NCBI GenBank assembly: GCA_002786205.1
Contig: PEQM01000038.1
Location: 1 to 52,302, forward strand
Reading direction: 5' to 3'
Origin: Legionella sp.
Lineage (GTDB): Bacteria > Pseudomonadota > Gammaproteobacteria > Legionellales > Legionellaceae
Length of the DNA: 52,302 bases
Under the pieces are notes generated by a model. That model was not told the origin of the DNA, did no database searches, and saw only the letters and a program-made list of their open reading frames with translations. The position numbers and the translations under genes are program-made. Positions 8,421 through 19,122 of this stretch are shown one piece after another (the stretch's first letter is position 1; each line of letters opens with the position of its first letter).

Positions 8421-9071
8421 TTACGGTGCCAGTCGATAATGATTCCATTCCTCTTCTTGCCGGCAATAGGCAATTCTATCATGTAAGCGATTATTTCTGC
8501 CTTGCCAAAACTCTATATAAACTGGAGTTAGCTGATACCCCCCCCAATAGTCAGGGCGCGCAATCGCATCGGCGGCCGTAGTTTGACTGACTTGATTAAA
8601 TGCCTGTTCTAAAAATTCGCGATCAGGTATTCTTTGGCTTTGAGAAGAAACAATGGCCCCTATTTGGCTGGCAATGGGACGAGAATGAAAATATTGATCA
8701 GAGCAGGCGGAAGCGCTTTTTTGCACGAAGCCTTTAATCCGCACTTGTCGTGATAAAATGGGCCAATAAAAATTTAATGCCGCATGCGGATTTACTTTAA
8801 GTTGCTCACCTTTTTCACTTAGATAATTGGTGTAAAAAGTAAACAATCCCTCTTCTATTCCTTTTAGCAATACTACCCTGGAATCAGGATGCCCATTCTT
8901 ATCTACCGTAGACAAGACCATCGCGGTAGCATCAATGGATTCGTCCATATTAACAATGTCAGCGAGCCATTGATTAAATAATGGCAATGGATTGTTGGGT
9001 AAGTTCTGCTCACTCAGGATGAGCTCTCCATACTCTCGTCTGATATCAGCAAGGGTTTTAAGATTTTCCAT
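8421..9071 (-). CDS. pdxH: Pyridoxamine 5'-phosphate oxidase
   Basis: It oxidises pyridoxamine or pyridoxine 5'-phosphate to pyridoxal 5'-phosphate with FMN and O2, the last step of vitamin B6 salvage and synthesis. The 216-residue length is typical of the family. Family signatures are visible: the FMN-binding segment SRVVLLKGIEEGLFTFYTNY, the SEKGEQLKVNPHAALNFYWP region, RQVRIKGFV, SRPIASQIGA, and the C-terminal substrate-binding YIEFWQGRNNRLHDR. The start has GGAGAG on the minus strand just upstream. It is transcribed alone, codirectional with letE. Confidence 0.97.
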   Translation of the reverse strand: MENLKTLADIRREYGELILSEQNLPNNPLPLFNQWLADIVNMDESIDATAMVLSTVDKNGHPDSRVVLLKGIEEGLFTFYTNYLSEKGEQLKVNPHAALNFYWPILSRQVRIKGFVQKSASACSDQYFHSRPIASQIGAIVSSQSQRIPDREFLEQAFNQVSQTTAADAIARPDYWGGYQLTPVYIEFWQGRNNRLHDRIAYCRQEEEWNHYRLAP

Positions 9072-9255
9072 GAGACTCTCCTTTGAAACAGAAATGAATT
9101 TTTGCTGAAGGTGGTCAACTCAAAAGAGAGATTCAGTCCGCAGATTAATGCAGCGTTATAAACAGTTTGTTGTCTCTAAAGGACAACAAAGATAATGCAT
9201 ATACGATACTTCAATCCACGAGCACACTGAAAAATTTAGGTAACTGTTTACCCCA

Positions 9256-9357
9256 TTCACCAAAAAACCCTATTCGGTACATTTTGAGCGTTCTGATCGC
9301 TCAAAATGCACGCAAAGCTGACTTTTCCCCTAAAGCATGCCAAAGGTGATGAATAGA
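9256..9357. repeat. Dispersed intergenic element, copy 1, with internal hairpin
   Basis: The ends match a second element at 36344-36426: the first 16 bases (TTCACCAAAAAACCCT) differ at two positions, and the last 27 (9331-9357, TAAAGCATGCCAAAGG onward) also differ at two. The ends form an approximate TTCACC...GGTGAA inverted pair. Inside lies a perfect 11-bp hairpin, CATTTTGAGCG (9280-9290) and CGCTCAAAATG (9298-9308). It occupies most of the 307-base pdxH-sucD spacer, which holds no gene I can support. Confidence 0.65.
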
Positions 9358-9378
9358 TACAAGCTTACCTAAACATCA

Positions 9379-10254
9379 TTACCAGCCGGTGACTTCCGCA
9401 ATGGCATCACCTAAATCAGCAGGTGATTGGACAGTTTTTACTCCTGCAGCAGCCAAAGCAGCGTATTTTTCAGCAGCAGTACCTTTACCACCGGCAATAA
9501 TCGCACCAGCATGTCCCATACGCTTACCTTCTGGTGCAGTAACTCCGGCAATGTAAGAAACCACAGGTTTTTTAACATGTGTTTTAATGTATTCCGCAGC
9601 CTCTTCTTCAGCAGAGCCACCAATTTCACCAACCATAATAATAGCTTCTGTTTGAGGATCATTTTCAAACAAGGCCAGTGCGTCTATAAAATTAGTACCA
9701 GGAATAGGATCACCACCAATACCAATGCAAGTACTTTGACCAAAGCCTTTATCTGTAGTCTGCTTCACGGCTTCATAAGTTAAAGTTCCTGAACGCGAGA
9801 CTATACCCACTTTACCGGGCAAATGAATAGAACCGGGCATAATGCCTATTTTACATTCGCCGGGAGTAATAATTCCTGGGCAATTAGGACCGATTAAACG
9901 GGCATTGGTATTGTTTTCCAGATAGACTTTGACTTGTAACATGTCTAAGACCGGAACCCCTTCCGTAATGCATACTATTAATTGGATTCCTGCATCAGCT
10001 GCCTCAAGAATAGAATCCTTACAAAAAGCGGCAGGTACGTAAATAACACTGGCTTCTGCACCTGTTTCCTCTACGGCTTCCTTCATGGTATTGAAAACGG
10101 GTAAACCTAAATGCATTTGACCGCCCTTTCCTGGGGTCACACCGCCTACCATCTGAGTTCCATAAGCAATGGCTTGCTCTGAATGATACGTCCCTTGTTT
10201 ACCGGTAAATCCTTGACACAATACTTTAGTCTGCTTGTTAACTAATACACTCAT
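9379..10254 (-). CDS. sucD: Succinyl-CoA ligase, alpha subunit
   Basis: With SucC this converts succinyl-CoA, phosphate and nucleoside diphosphate to succinate, CoA and NTP. The 291-residue protein shows the Rossmann CoA-binding N-terminus ([20 protein letters not shown]), the [13 protein letters not shown] segment, and the phosphorylated histidine in [10 protein letters not shown] (His248). The ATG at 10254 is preferred to an in-frame TTG at 10266 because alpha subunits begin MSVLVNKxTKV and GAGG lies upstream. It is 62 bases behind sucC and so in its operon, and it ends the TCA-cycle block. Confidence 0.97.
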   Translation of the reverse strand: MSVLVNKQTKVLCQGFTGKQGTYHSEQAIAYGTQMVGGVTPGKGGQMHLGLPVFNTMKEAVEETGAEASVIYVPAAFCKDSILEAADAGIQLIVCITEGVPVLDMLQVKVYLENNTNARLIGPNCPGIITPGECKIGIMPGSIHLPGKVGIVSRSGTLTYEAVKQTTDKGFGQSTCIGIGGDPIPGTNFIDALALFENDPQTEAIIMVGEIGGSAEEEAAEYIKTHVKKPVVSYIAGVTAPEGKRMGHAGAIIAGGKGTAAEKYAALAAAGVKTVQSPADLGDAIAEVTGW

Positions 10255-10316
10255 TGATAACCTCAAAATTTAAATCAGACCCGATAGCACTGGCTACCCA
10301 GGTCTGCTGGTTCATA

Positions 10317-11477
10317 TTAAGCAACGGCTGCCACAATTTTTTTAGCCGCGTCAGTTAAGCTGTTTGCAGCTATCACATTCAAGTCGCTTTTATTTAAAAT
10401 GTCTGCCCCTAAAGATGCATTATTACCTTCCAGTCTGACGACAACAGGCACTTTGACATCCACTTCTTTCACTGCAGCTAAAATACCATCGGCAATCAAA
10501 TCACATCGGACTATACCGCCAAAAATATTCACTAAAATGCCTTTAACTTTTTCATCTGACAGAATAATTTTTAAGGCTTCACTCACACGCTCTTTAGTAG
10601 CACCGCCACCCACATCCAAAAAGTTCGCCGGCTCACCACCATGTAGTTTAATCACGTCCATAGTAGCCATTGCCAATCCAGCACCGTTTACCATACAACC
10701 AATACTGCCATCTAAAGGAATATAATTTAATTCCCAATCACTGGCTCTGTTCTCACGGGCATCTTCTTGTGAAGTGTCTCGCATATTTTTTAACATGGGA
10801 TGACGATATAAGGCATTACTGTCTATACTGACTTTTCCATCCAGACAAAGAAGCTCGCCTGTTTTAGTGACCACCAGCGGATTGATTTCTAACAAACTCA
10901 AATCGAGCTCAACAAACATTTTACCCAGGTTAATCATTAAATGAATAAAAGATTTCATTTGTTTTTCAGACAAACCTAATTTAAATGCGGTGTCACGGCA
11001 TTGAAAAGGCATTACACCGACTAAAGGATCCATAGTGATTTTAAAAATCTTTTCCGGGGTTTCTGCGGCCACTTTTTCAATTTCAACACCACCCTCGGTA
11101 GAAGCCATAATCACTACGCGACGACTGGCGCGGTCAACTACGGCACCAAGGTACAGTTCTCTGTCGATATCACAAGGCTCTTCTACTAATACAGCATTAA
11201 CGGGTTGACCTTTTGCATCAGTTTGATAAGTGACTAAATGGGTGCCTAATAGCGATTTAGTATAGGCAGCAAGTTCATCTTTTGATGAAACTACTTTGAC
11301 GCCGCCTGCCTTTCCTCGTCCGCCAGCATGGACTTGTGCTTTGACTACCCATTTATTAGTAGATAAGCGCGAAGCAACCTGAAGTGCATCTTCTACATTG
11401 TATGCAACCTCTCCTTGTGGGACAGGCAAATTATAACGGGAAAACACTTGCTTGGCTTGGTATTCATGTAAATTCAT
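10317..11477 (-). CDS. sucC: Succinyl-CoA ligase, beta subunit
   Basis: This is the nucleotide-binding beta subunit, 386 residues, beginning [15 protein letters not shown] as expected. The ATP-grasp fold shows in [17 protein letters not shown] (nucleotide binding loop) and [20 protein letters not shown] (metal site). The C-terminal CoA-ligase domain contains [15 protein letters not shown] and the conserved [11 protein letters not shown] phosphate-binding loop. GAAGG precedes the start. A perfect inverted repeat separates it from sucB, so sucCD may be transcribed partly on its own. Confidence 0.97.
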   Translation of the reverse strand: MNLHEYQAKQVFSRYNLPVPQGEVAYNVEDALQVASRLSTNKWVVKAQVHAGGRGKAGGVKVVSSKDELAAYTKSLLGTHLVTYQTDAKGQPVNAVLVEEPCDIDRELYLGAVVDRASRRVVIMASTEGGVEIEKVAAETPEKIFKITMDPLVGVMPFQCRDTAFKLGLSEKQMKSFIHLMINLGKMFVELDLSLLEINPLVVTKTGELLCLDGKVSIDSNALYRHPMLKNMRDTSQEDARENRASDWELNYIPLDGSIGCMVNGAGLAMATMDVIKLHGGEPANFLDVGGGATKERVSEALKIILSDEKVKGILVNIFGGIVRCDLIADGILAAVKEVDVKVPVVVRLEGNNASLGADILNKSDLNVIAANSLTDAAKKIVAAVA

Positions 11478-11535
11478 TATGGGTACCTTCTAAAAAGCAC
11501 AATAAATTAAAATCATTGCGCTGTTACATATTCTT

Positions 11536-11629
11536 GTAATTATTCACCTCGTTTATCAGTAAGCTACCAAGACCAACCAAAAACCATCCTAAATCTTTTT
11601 AAGCGAAGCAGACTCAGGTGAATAATTAC
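11536..11629. repeat. Perfect 14-bp inverted repeat spanning the sucB-sucC spacer
   Basis: GTAATTATTCACCT (11536-11549) and AGGTGAATAATTAC (11616-11629) are exact reverse complements enclosing 66 bases. The structure fills most of the 160-base gap between sucB and sucC. It could be a miniature transposable element with terminal inverted repeats or an mRNA structure that sets the sucAB to sucCD ratio. The ends share the TTCACC/GGTGAA core with the elements at 9256 and 36344, which may be coincidence. Confidence 0.75.
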
Positions 11630-11637
11630 CTTTTCTT

Positions 11638-12828
11638 TTAAATATTCAGCAAAAGACGGGCTGGATCTTCTAACAGCTCTTTAACGCTGACTAAGAACTG
11701 AACGGAATCTTTTCCATCTATCAATCGATGATCATAAGAAAGCGCCAGATACATCATCGGACGAATAACAATTTGTCCTTTTTCCACCACTGGCCTGTCT
11801 TCTATTTTATGCATACCCAAAATGCCCGTTTGTGGTGCATTAATAATAGGAGTAGACAATAAAGAGCCAAAAACACCACCATTGGTGATAGTAAACGTAC
11901 CACCTTGCATTTCTTCCATAGACAATTTGCCAGCACGAGCTTTACCAGCATAATCGTTAATCGAGGATTCTATTTCAGCCATATTCATTTGATCTGCGTC
12001 TCTTAGAACAGGTACGACCAATCCTCTTTCCGTTGAAACAGCAATCCCTATATCATAAAAACCATGATATACAATATCTTGACCATCAATAGAAGCATTT
12101 ACAGCAGGAAAGCGCTTTAAAGACTCAATCACTGCTTTGGTGAAAAAGGACATAAAGCCCAGTTTAACGCCATGCTTTTTCTCAAATTGATCTTTATATT
12201 GAGCACGCAAATCCATCACTGCTTTTAAATTGACTTCATTAAATGTAGTCAGCATGGCTGAATTGTGCTGGGCTTGTAACAGGCGCTCGGCAACTTTTGC
12301 TCTCAACCGAGTCATCGGTACCCGTTTTTCTTCACGAAGACCCATCGCAGAAAACGACTGCTCTTTCTTTTCTGCTACAGCCGGCTGCGCTCTGTTGGTT
12401 TCGATATATGAAAGTACATCTTCTTTGGTAATACGGCCATCTTTACCGGAACCGGTAATTTGACTTGCTTGCAAGTCATGCTCAGCCATCATTCGTCTTA
12501 CCGCCGGGCCAGTGGATTCCTCTCCCGCTGCAGCAGTTATTTTTTCAGGTTCAATCACTGCGGAATCAGCCTGTGGTTGTGCTGCGCTGCTGACTTCGCT
12601 AATTTGAGCTAATAACTGTCCTGAACTGACCGTAGCACCGGACTGAAATAAAATTTCAGTTAAAATTCCATCGGCAGGAGCTGGCACCTCCAAAACTACT
12701 TTATCCGTTTCTAAATCCACTAAGTTTTCGTCACGCGCTACCTTATCGCCTACTTTTTTATGCCAGGCGGCAACCGTTGCATCCGCTACTGACTCTGGCA
12801 AAACAGGAACTTTGACTTCAATAGACAT
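11638..12828 (-). CDS. sucB: Dihydrolipoyllysine succinyltransferase, E2 of 2-oxoglutarate dehydrogenase
   Basis: E2 transfers the succinyl group from lipoate to CoA. The 396-residue protein has one lipoyl domain with the attachment lysine in [14 protein letters not shown] (Lys43), a linker rich in A, Q and P, a peripheral subunit-binding domain at about 105-142 ([20 protein letters not shown]), and the catalytic domain ending with [15 protein letters not shown], where His367 and Asp371 are the active-site pair. It starts 24 bases behind sucA, so the two are co-transcribed. No E3 (lpd) gene is in this block. Confidence 0.97.
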   Translation of the reverse strand: MSIEVKVPVLPESVADATVAAWHKKVGDKVARDENLVDLETDKVVLEVPAPADGILTEILFQSGATVSSGQLLAQISEVSSAAQPQADSAVIEPEKITAAAGEESTGPAVRRMMAEHDLQASQITGSGKDGRITKEDVLSYIETNRAQPAVAEKKEQSFSAMGLREEKRVPMTRLRAKVAERLLQAQHNSAMLTTFNEVNLKAVMDLRAQYKDQFEKKHGVKLGFMSFFTKAVIESLKRFPAVNASIDGQDIVYHGFYDIGIAVSTERGLVVPVLRDADQMNMAEIESSINDYAGKARAGKLSMEEMQGGTFTITNGGVFGSLLSTPIINAPQTGILGMHKIEDRPVVEKGQIVIRPMMYLALSYDHRLIDGKDSVQFLVSVKELLEDPARLLLNI

Positions 12829-12852
12829 GGTTATACCTTCTTGTAGTATTAA

Positions 12853-15669
12853 TTAATTTTTTGTACCTAACAATGCTTGCTCAACCAAAGCATGTTGCTG
12901 TTGGGCATGCAATGCAGCACTACCTACTGCTGGCGCTGCAGCTTGTTCTCTGCCAGCATAAACCAAATACTGATCATCATTAAGACAATCTTTCATATTG
13001 TGTTGAGATGAAAACCACACGCCTTGGTTTTTAGGCTCTTCCTGACACCAGACTATTTCTTTGGCTTGTGGGTATTTACTCAACTCAGCCATTAAGGCCT
13101 TTTTAGGGAAAGGATACAATTGTTCAATGCGTACAATAGCCACATGATTCAATGCCTGATCACGGCGCATTTGTAACAAATCGTAATAGACTTTACCACA
13201 ACATAAAACCACTTTAGTTACTTGCTCTTCTGGCAAGACATCAATTTCAGGAATGACCGTATGAAATTTTCCACAAGTCAAATCTTCCAAAGGCGAAACA
13301 GCCAGCTTATGACGAAGTAAACTTTTAGGCGTCATCACAATCAAAGGCTTACGAAAATCTCTAATCACCTGACGACGTAACAGATGAAAGATCTGAGCCG
13401 GTGTTGTTGGCGTACAAACCTGAATATTATGCTGTGCACACAATTGCATGTAGCGCTCTAACCGAGCAGAAGAATGCTCAGGTCCCTGACCTTCATAGCC
13501 ATGCGGTAACAACATCACCAAACCACACAAACGCCCCCATTTTTGTTCACCTGAACTAATAAACTGATCGATGACCACTTGGGCACCATTAGCAAAATCG
13601 CCAAATTGAGCTTCCCAAAGCACTAAAGAATGTGGCGCAGAAGAGGCATAACCATATTCAAATGCCAATACCGCTTCTTCAGACAATACGGAGTCAATGA
13701 CCGTAAAAGTATGACCTGGAACCTCAGAAAGTTGTTCTAAAGGCACATAGGTTTCGCCATTTTCTACATCATGTAATACTGCATGACGATGGGCAAAAGT
13801 ACCTCGACCACAATCTTGTCCAGACAACCGCACGCCATATCCTTCATGTAACAAACTGGCATAAGCCATGGTTTCTGCATAGCCCCAATTCATAGGAATT
13901 TCACCTTGCGTCATTTTTTCACGCTCGGTCATCAAGCGTTGAACTACAGGGTGAAGATGGAAGCCTGGGGGTAATTCGTGCAGCTTTTTCGCCAATAAGT
14001 CCACATCCGCTTTACTGATGGTGGTATCGGCTTTGTCTGTCCATTTGCCATTGATGTAAGGCGACCAGTTCACATTGGATTTGCCATCAAAATAGCCATG
14101 AACCAACTCTACGACTGTTTTGCCCTCATCCAAACACGCTCTGTATTGTTCTACCATCTGTTCGGCATCTGTTTTAGACAACAGATTTTTTGCTACCAGT
14201 TGTTCTGCATACAATTCTCTCAATGGCTTCATTGATTTGATTTTTTTATACATGGTCGGTTGGGTCACCGCAGGCTCATCCGCTTCATTGTGGCCATTAC
14301 GACGGTAACAAACCAAATCAATAACTACATCACGCTTGAATTTCATTCTGAAATCAAATGCAATTTGTGTCGCAAACACAACCGCCTCAGGATCATCACC
14401 ATTAACATGCAGCACAGGTGCCTGTACCATTTTTGCAACATCAGTACAGTAAAGTGTCGATCTCGAATCCATAGGATTACTGGTAGTAAATCCGATTTGA
14501 TTATTAATCACTATATGAATAGTACCGCCTGTTGAATAACCTCGGGCTTGGGAAAAGTTGAACGTTTCCATCACCACACCTTGACCGGCAAAAGCGGCAT
14601 CGCCATGAATAATAACCGGCACAACACTGTTCTTCTGCGCCAAATCATTGCGTCGCTCCAATCGGGAACGAGCGGATCCTTCAACTACTGGTGCAATAAT
14701 TTCCAGATGAGACGGGTTAAATGCCAAAGCCACGTGCACTACGGCACCTGATGGTGTCTGAATATCAGAAGAAAAGCCGAGGTGATACTTCACGTCACCT
14801 GTTCTGTCATATTTTACTTTGCCTTCAAACTCCTGAAACAAATCGCCTGGATTTTTGCCTAATACGTTAACTAGCACATTAAGCCGTCCTCGGTGGGCCA
14901 TACCAACAACCACATCGTTCACACCATCTTGACCTGCGCAATGGATAAGTTCTTTCATCATCGGAATGAGGGAATCACCACCTTCTAGTGAGAATCGTTT
15001 TTGCCCTACATACCGAGTGCCTAAATAACGCTCCAAGCCATCTGCGGCGATAAGATCTTTTAATATGTTTAATTTTTTGTCTGTGTTAAATTGTGGCCGT
15101 CCTAGAGTACGCTCCATGCGTTGCTGGAACCACTCTCTTTCATCATGGTGAGCAATATGCATGTACTCTATGCCAATACTGCCACAATAAGTGTCTCGTA
15201 ATGACTGGTAAATGGTACCCAAGGGCATTTCTGCGCCATTAAAATAAGTTCCTGAAACAAAGGGACGATTTTTATCGACCTGGAGCAAATTATGCTTCGC
15301 CAAATCCAGGGCAGGAACTTGTGCTGGCGGAGTCAATCCTAGAGGATCCAAGTGTGCTGCCAAATGCCCAAGAGATCTAAAATCATGCACCAGACTGGCT
15401 ACTTGATATTGCAAGCTATTGTCTGCCAACTGAGGCGTTGATACTCGCTTTTTATCTGCATGATGTAAAAAATAATCGCGCACTTCTCTATGCGATTGAT
15501 CTTTGCTGACGCCATGAACCAAAGGCAAAGCTGCAAAAATTTTTTGCCAATCAGCCGATACCGAATTAGGGTCAGTTAAATAATCCTCATACAGACTATC
15601 TACGTAGGCCATACTCCCTCCTGATAGATAGGAAGAAGCCCATTCGTTTTGCAGATCAGAACTGCTCAT
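12853..15669 (-). CDS. sucA: 2-oxoglutarate dehydrogenase E1 component
   Basis: The thiamine-diphosphate E1 decarboxylates 2-oxoglutarate and loads the lipoyl group of SucB. The 938-residue protein has the N-terminal E2-binding segment (SSYLSGGSMAYVDSLYEDYL), the MAHRGRLNVLVNVLGKNP motif, HGDAAFAGQGVVMETFNFSQ and the ThDP/Mg motif around GTIHIVINNQIGFTTSNPMD, and the C-terminal transketolase-like part (HGYEGQGPEHSSARLERYMQ). The ATG at 15669 follows GGAG by seven bases and matches the family start; an upstream ATG at 15699 lacks a ribosome site. It follows sdhB after 230 bases, room for its own promoter. Confidence 0.96.
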   Translation of the reverse strand: MSSSDLQNEWASSYLSGGSMAYVDSLYEDYLTDPNSVSADWQKIFAALPLVHGVSKDQSHREVRDYFLHHADKKRVSTPQLADNSLQYQVASLVHDFRSLGHLAAHLDPLGLTPPAQVPALDLAKHNLLQVDKNRPFVSGTYFNGAEMPLGTIYQSLRDTYCGSIGIEYMHIAHHDEREWFQQRMERTLGRPQFNTDKKLNILKDLIAADGLERYLGTRYVGQKRFSLEGGDSLIPMMKELIHCAGQDGVNDVVVGMAHRGRLNVLVNVLGKNPGDLFQEFEGKVKYDRTGDVKYHLGFSSDIQTPSGAVVHVALAFNPSHLEIIAPVVEGSARSRLERRNDLAQKNSVVPVIIHGDAAFAGQGVVMETFNFSQARGYSTGGTIHIVINNQIGFTTSNPMDSRSTLYCTDVAKMVQAPVLHVNGDDPEAVVFATQIAFDFRMKFKRDVVIDLVCYRRNGHNEADEPAVTQPTMYKKIKSMKPLRELYAEQLVAKNLLSKTDAEQMVEQYRACLDEGKTVVELVHGYFDGKSNVNWSPYINGKWTDKADTTISKADVDLLAKKLHELPPGFHLHPVVQRLMTEREKMTQGEIPMNWGYAETMAYASLLHEGYGVRLSGQDCGRGTFAHRHAVLHDVENGETYVPLEQLSEVPGHTFTVIDSVLSEEAVLAFEYGYASSAPHSLVLWEAQFGDFANGAQVVIDQFISSGEQKWGRLCGLVMLLPHGYEGQGPEHSSARLERYMQLCAQHNIQVCTPTTPAQIFHLLRRQVIRDFRKPLIVMTPKSLLRHKLAVSPLEDLTCGKFHTVIPEIDVLPEEQVTKVVLCCGKVYYDLLQMRRDQALNHVAIVRIEQLYPFPKKALMAELSKYPQAKEIVWCQEEPKNQGVWFSSQHNMKDCLNDDQYLVYAGREQAAAPAVGSAALHAQQQHALVEQALLGTKN

Positions 15670-15899
15670 ATTTACTCCAAAAGATTTAATCGATGTCATA
15701 GCTTGTGCAAAAAAAATACCAGGACATGCTTGTGTTTCTATACTTTACTTTATGCCGAATAAGAAGTCACTACTACGCTCTTTAATGCCCAAAAACCGCT
15801 TAGTCAAAGCTTTAAACCATACCTGCCTTGACAACAATTGGCTCTATGGACGTATGCGTCTAATACGATAGCGCATATCGCCCACAAGACTTTGAGAAA

Positions 15900-16622
15900 T
15901 CAGGTTTCACTAGAGAGCATTTGCTTGCGAATTTTAGCGATGGCTTCCGTTGGATTCAATCCTTTCGGGCAGACATTGGCGCAATTCATAATGGTGCGGC
16001 AACGAAACACACTAAAGGGATCTTGTAACTTGCTTAAGCGATGATCGGTAGCCTTGTCTCTGCTGTCAGCTAAAAAACGTCGTGCTTGCAGCAAACCTGC
16101 AGGCCCCACAAATTTTTCTGGATTCCACCAAAAAGAAGGACAGGAACTGGTGCAACAAGCACATAAAATACACTCGTATAGACCATCTAATTGAGCCCGT
16201 TCTGCTGGAGATTGCAGCCGCTCTTTTGCTGGTGCAGTTTCCTCATTTTGCAAATAGGGTTCTACTCGCTCATATTGCTGATAAAATTGACTCATATCCA
16301 CTGCCAAATCACGAATGACAGGAAAACCAGGTAAAGGACGAACCACTATTTTGTTCGTGTTTAATTGGGATAAATGCGTTATGCAAGCCAAGCCATTTGT
16401 CCCATTAATATTCATACCATCAGAACCGCAAACGCCCTCACGGCAAGAACGTCTGTAAGTCAAAGAAGAATCTTGCTCTGCTTTTAAACGCTCAAGCAAA
16501 GTCAGCAGCATAGGGTCACTTTTTGCTGGCACTTCTAATTGATAGTCTTTCATATATGGCTTCTCGTCTACCTCAGGATTATAGCGGTAGATAGACAGGG
16601 TTAGCATTCTAGTGTCTGCCAT
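15900..16622 (-). CDS. sdhB: Succinate dehydrogenase iron-sulfur subunit
   Basis: This 240-residue subunit passes electrons from SdhA flavin to quinone through three Fe-S clusters. The cysteine patterns are all present: SCREGVCGSDGMNING with a later LACIT for the 2Fe-2S cluster, CILCACCTSSCP for the 4Fe-4S cluster, and CRTIMNCANVCPKGLNP for the 3Fe-4S cluster. The gene follows sdhA with a 12-base gap in the sdhCDAB operon. The protein is peripheral on the cytoplasmic face of the inner membrane. Confidence 0.97.
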   Translation of the reverse strand: MADTRMLTLSIYRYNPEVDEKPYMKDYQLEVPAKSDPMLLTLLERLKAEQDSSLTYRRSCREGVCGSDGMNINGTNGLACITHLSQLNTNKIVVRPLPGFPVIRDLAVDMSQFYQQYERVEPYLQNEETAPAKERLQSPAERAQLDGLYECILCACCTSSCPSFWWNPEKFVGPAGLLQARRFLADSRDKATDHRLSKLQDPFSVFRCRTIMNCANVCPKGLNPTEAIAKIRKQMLSSET

Positions 16623-16634
16623 GAGTAATTCCTC

Positions 16635-18404
16635 TTAGTAAACGCGTTCTTTAGGCTCAAATGCCTCTACGTATTTGGGTGATTTATTGACCGGACGATA
16701 ATCTATTGCATCGTCTTGTTCAAAATATAAAGTATGCTTAATCCAATTGGCATCATCACGTTTAGGATAATCTTCACGGCTATGCGCACCACGGCTTTCA
16801 GTGCGAGCCAAAGCCGATACGGCTGTTGCATAAGCAGTCGCCATCAAATTATCCAACTCCAGTGCGCTGACTCGGTCTGTGTTAAAAATTTTGCTCTTGT
16901 CTGACAAACGCGCGTGTTTTAGACGCTCTCGCAATGCATCCAAACGCTTTAACCCAGATGCCATGACATCTCCGGTACGGAATACACCAAAATCCTCTTG
17001 CATTACTTTTTGCATTTCTTCACGGATCATTACTGGATTCTCGCCTTCATTGGAAGATTCCCAACGCTGATAACGGCTTAGCGATGCAGCTAAATCATCA
17101 TCACTGACGTAAGACAGATCAGGCAGTTCATTGGCCTGCCAGAGTTCTTCAACATGCAGCCCTGTTGCACGTCCAAATACCACCAGATCCAGCAAAGAAT
17201 TGCCGCCTAAGCGATTTGCTCCATGTACAGACACACAAGCACACTCTCCTACAGCATAAACACCAGGAACAACCTGTTCCTCACCATTGACACGAGTGAT
17301 AACCTGACCATGCATATTGGTTGGAATACCGCCCATACTGTAGTGGCAGGTAGGGACTACAGGGATAGGCTCTACTATGGGATCTACCCCAGCAAATTTA
17401 ATAGAAAGCTCTCGGATACCAGGCAATCGGGATTTAATTAAGTCCGCCCCCAAATGATCCAGTTTTAACTTAACGTAATCAACACCTTGTGGGTCAAAGC
17501 CCTTTCCAGCCCGCATTTCCAGAGCCATAGCGCGTGCTACTACATCGCGAGAGGCTAAATCTTTTACTCGAGGCGCGTAACGCTCCATAAAGCGTTCACC
17601 ATCTCTATTAATGAGATAGCCTCCTTCTCCACGTGAACCTTCGGTCACTAAAGTGCCTGCTCCGACAATACCGGTAGGGTGAAATTGCCACATTTCCATG
17701 TCTTGTAGTGGTAATCCTGCACGCAAAGCCATACCAAAGCCATCACCTGTATTAATAAAGGCATTAGTAGTCGATTGATAGATACGACCAGCGCCACCGG
17801 TTGCCAGAATGCATACTCTTGACTGGAAAAAAACCACTTCCCCAGACTCGATATTCATTGCAGTCACACCAGCAATATGTCCTTGTCCATCCTTCACAAA
17901 ATCCAAGGCATACCATTCACTGAATACATGGGTTTTTGCTTTTAAATTTTGTTGGTATAAGGTATGCAACAAAGCATGCCCTGTTCTGTCTGCGGCAGCA
18001 CAGGTACGTGCTGCTTGTTCGCCACCAAAATTTTTAGACTGACCACCAAATTGGCGTTGATAAATTTTACCATTATCCATACGCGAAAAAGGCAATCCCA
18101 TATGCTCTAATTCATAAACGGCTTCCGGTCCCGTTTTACACAGATATTCGATACAATCCTGGTCGCCGATGTAATCAGCGCCTTTAACGGTATCATACAT
18201 ATGCCAACGCCAATCATCTGTGTCTGCATTACCTAATGCGGCAGTGATTCCGCCTTGAGCAGAAACAGTATGAGAACGAGTAGGAAATACCTTGGATAAC
18301 AAAGCCACTTTCAAACCCGAATTAGCCATTTGTAATGCTGCTCTCATTCCTGCGCCGCCAGCACCTATAATTACTGCATCAAAACTATTACGTGCAATCG
18401 CCAT
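16635..18404 (-). CDS. sdhA: Succinate dehydrogenase flavoprotein subunit
   Basis: It oxidises succinate to fumarate with covalently bound FAD. The start at 18404 ([14 protein letters not shown]) gives 589 residues, the usual length; ATG codons further upstream would overlap sdhD. A GGGGGC ribosome site ends eight bases before it. Visible motifs are the dinucleotide fold [15 protein letters not shown], the FAD-linked histidine in [12 protein letters not shown] (His45), the MWQFHPTGI substrate site, and [12 protein letters not shown] near the second active histidine. Two bases separate it from the sdhD stop. Confidence 0.97.
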   Translation of the reverse strand: MAIARNSFDAVIIGAGGAGMRAALQMANSGLKVALLSKVFPTRSHTVSAQGGITAALGNADTDDWRWHMYDTVKGADYIGDQDCIEYLCKTGPEAVYELEHMGLPFSRMDNGKIYQRQFGGQSKNFGGEQAARTCAAADRTGHALLHTLYQQNLKAKTHVFSEWYALDFVKDGQGHIAGVTAMNIESGEVVFFQSRVCILATGGAGRIYQSTTNAFINTGDGFGMALRAGLPLQDMEMWQFHPTGIVGAGTLVTEGSRGEGGYLINRDGERFMERYAPRVKDLASRDVVARAMALEMRAGKGFDPQGVDYVKLKLDHLGADLIKSRLPGIRELSIKFAGVDPIVEPIPVVPTCHYSMGGIPTNMHGQVITRVNGEEQVVPGVYAVGECACVSVHGANRLGGNSLLDLVVFGRATGLHVEELWQANELPDLSYVSDDDLAASLSRYQRWESSNEGENPVMIREEMQKVMQEDFGVFRTGDVMASGLKRLDALRERLKHARLSDKSKIFNTDRVSALELDNLMATAYATAVSALARTESRGAHSREDYPKRDDANWIKHTLYFEQDDAIDYRPVNKSPKYVEAFEPKERVY

Positions 18405-18406
18405 GC

Positions 18407-18754
18407 TTATTGCCCCCATACAATCATTAAGCCCCAGATCAATTGCGCCAGGAGCCAAAAACCTATTACCACCTGTGCAGATACCCTGACACAAGTACAT
18501 TTAATATAATCTGTAGTAACTGTCCAAAGCCCTACCCAAGCATGAAATAATAAGGCTAACAAGCCGATGCTTGTTGCAATCTGCATTACTGGATGAGCAA
18601 ACAAATCATGCCACTGGTTATAATTTAAATCAGGATGCCCTAATAAAAAAACCAAAAGAAATACCGCGTATACGGCAAAATAAACTGCCGTTATCCTTTG
18701 AATTAACCAATCTTTTAAGCCGTTCCCAGTCAAACTGGTGACATTAGTTACCAT
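18407..18754 (-). CDS. sdhD: Succinate dehydrogenase membrane anchor subunit
   Basis: This 115-residue hydrophobic protein has three membrane segments and holds the heme b and quinone site together with SdhC. The family pattern [16 protein letters not shown] is present near the N-terminus, and [20 protein letters not shown] contains the heme-ligand histidine and the conserved TDYIK. The ATG at 18754 follows AGGAG at good spacing and overlaps the sdhC stop by seven bases, indicating translational coupling. Confidence 0.94.
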   Translation of the reverse strand: MVTNVTSLTGNGLKDWLIQRITAVYFAVYAVFLLVFLLGHPDLNYNQWHDLFAHPVMQIATSIGLLALLFHAWVGLWTVTTDYIKCTCVRVSAQVVIGFWLLAQLIWGLMIVWGQ

Positions 18755-19122
18755 AGCCAAACTCCTAGTAGAAGTGTTGAAATGACAGCCAGCGCAATCA
18801 CTAAAGCCGCTGAACGCCGACCCGCACACAAGGACTCACCATAGCCAAGATCCATAATGACATGCCGTATTCCAGCCAAGGTATGGTAAATAAATGCAGT
18901 GCCGAAAGCCCAAATCAAAATTTGAAAAAGAGGAACGGACAGATCTGCTTTTACTTGTAAAAATGCAGCCTCTGAGTGCAAGGATTGCCCCCAAAAATAT
19001 AAAATGAATGGTAATAATAAAAATAATACAATACCCGAAATTCTGTGAAATATAGACGCAATAGCCATCACAGGAAATTTCAAAGTCCCTAAATCAAGAT
19101 TAACTGGTCTTTTCTTGTTCAC
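18748..19122 (-). CDS. sdhC: Succinate dehydrogenase cytochrome b556 subunit
   Basis: The first gene of sdhCDAB encodes a 124-residue, three-helix anchor protein. KKRPVNLDLGTLKFPVMAIA and SIFHRISGIVLF are the family signature, and FIYHTLAGIRHVIMDLGYG carries the heme-ligand histidine. It starts with GTG at 19122, preceded by GGGAGA. The promoter should lie in 19123-19330, where I see no clear consensus pair. A 6-bp hairpin CAACTG/CAGTTG is present at 19244-19260. Confidence 0.95.
   Translation of the reverse strand: MNKKRPVNLDLGTLKFPVMAIASIFHRISGIVLFLLLPFILYFWGQSLHSEAAFLQVKADLSVPLFQILIWAFGTAFIYHTLAGIRHVIMDLGYGESLCAGRRSAALVIALAVISTLLLGVWLW

Noticed and set aside
9427-9783. Open frame on the plus strand inside sucD
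   Set aside because: It is antisense to a fully conserved succinyl-CoA ligase subunit, lacks a ribosome site and has no recognisable family.
18407-18829. Longer N-terminus for sdhD from 18829
   Set aside because: The extension would run 75 bases into sdhC, and the AGGAG site points to the ATG at 18754.
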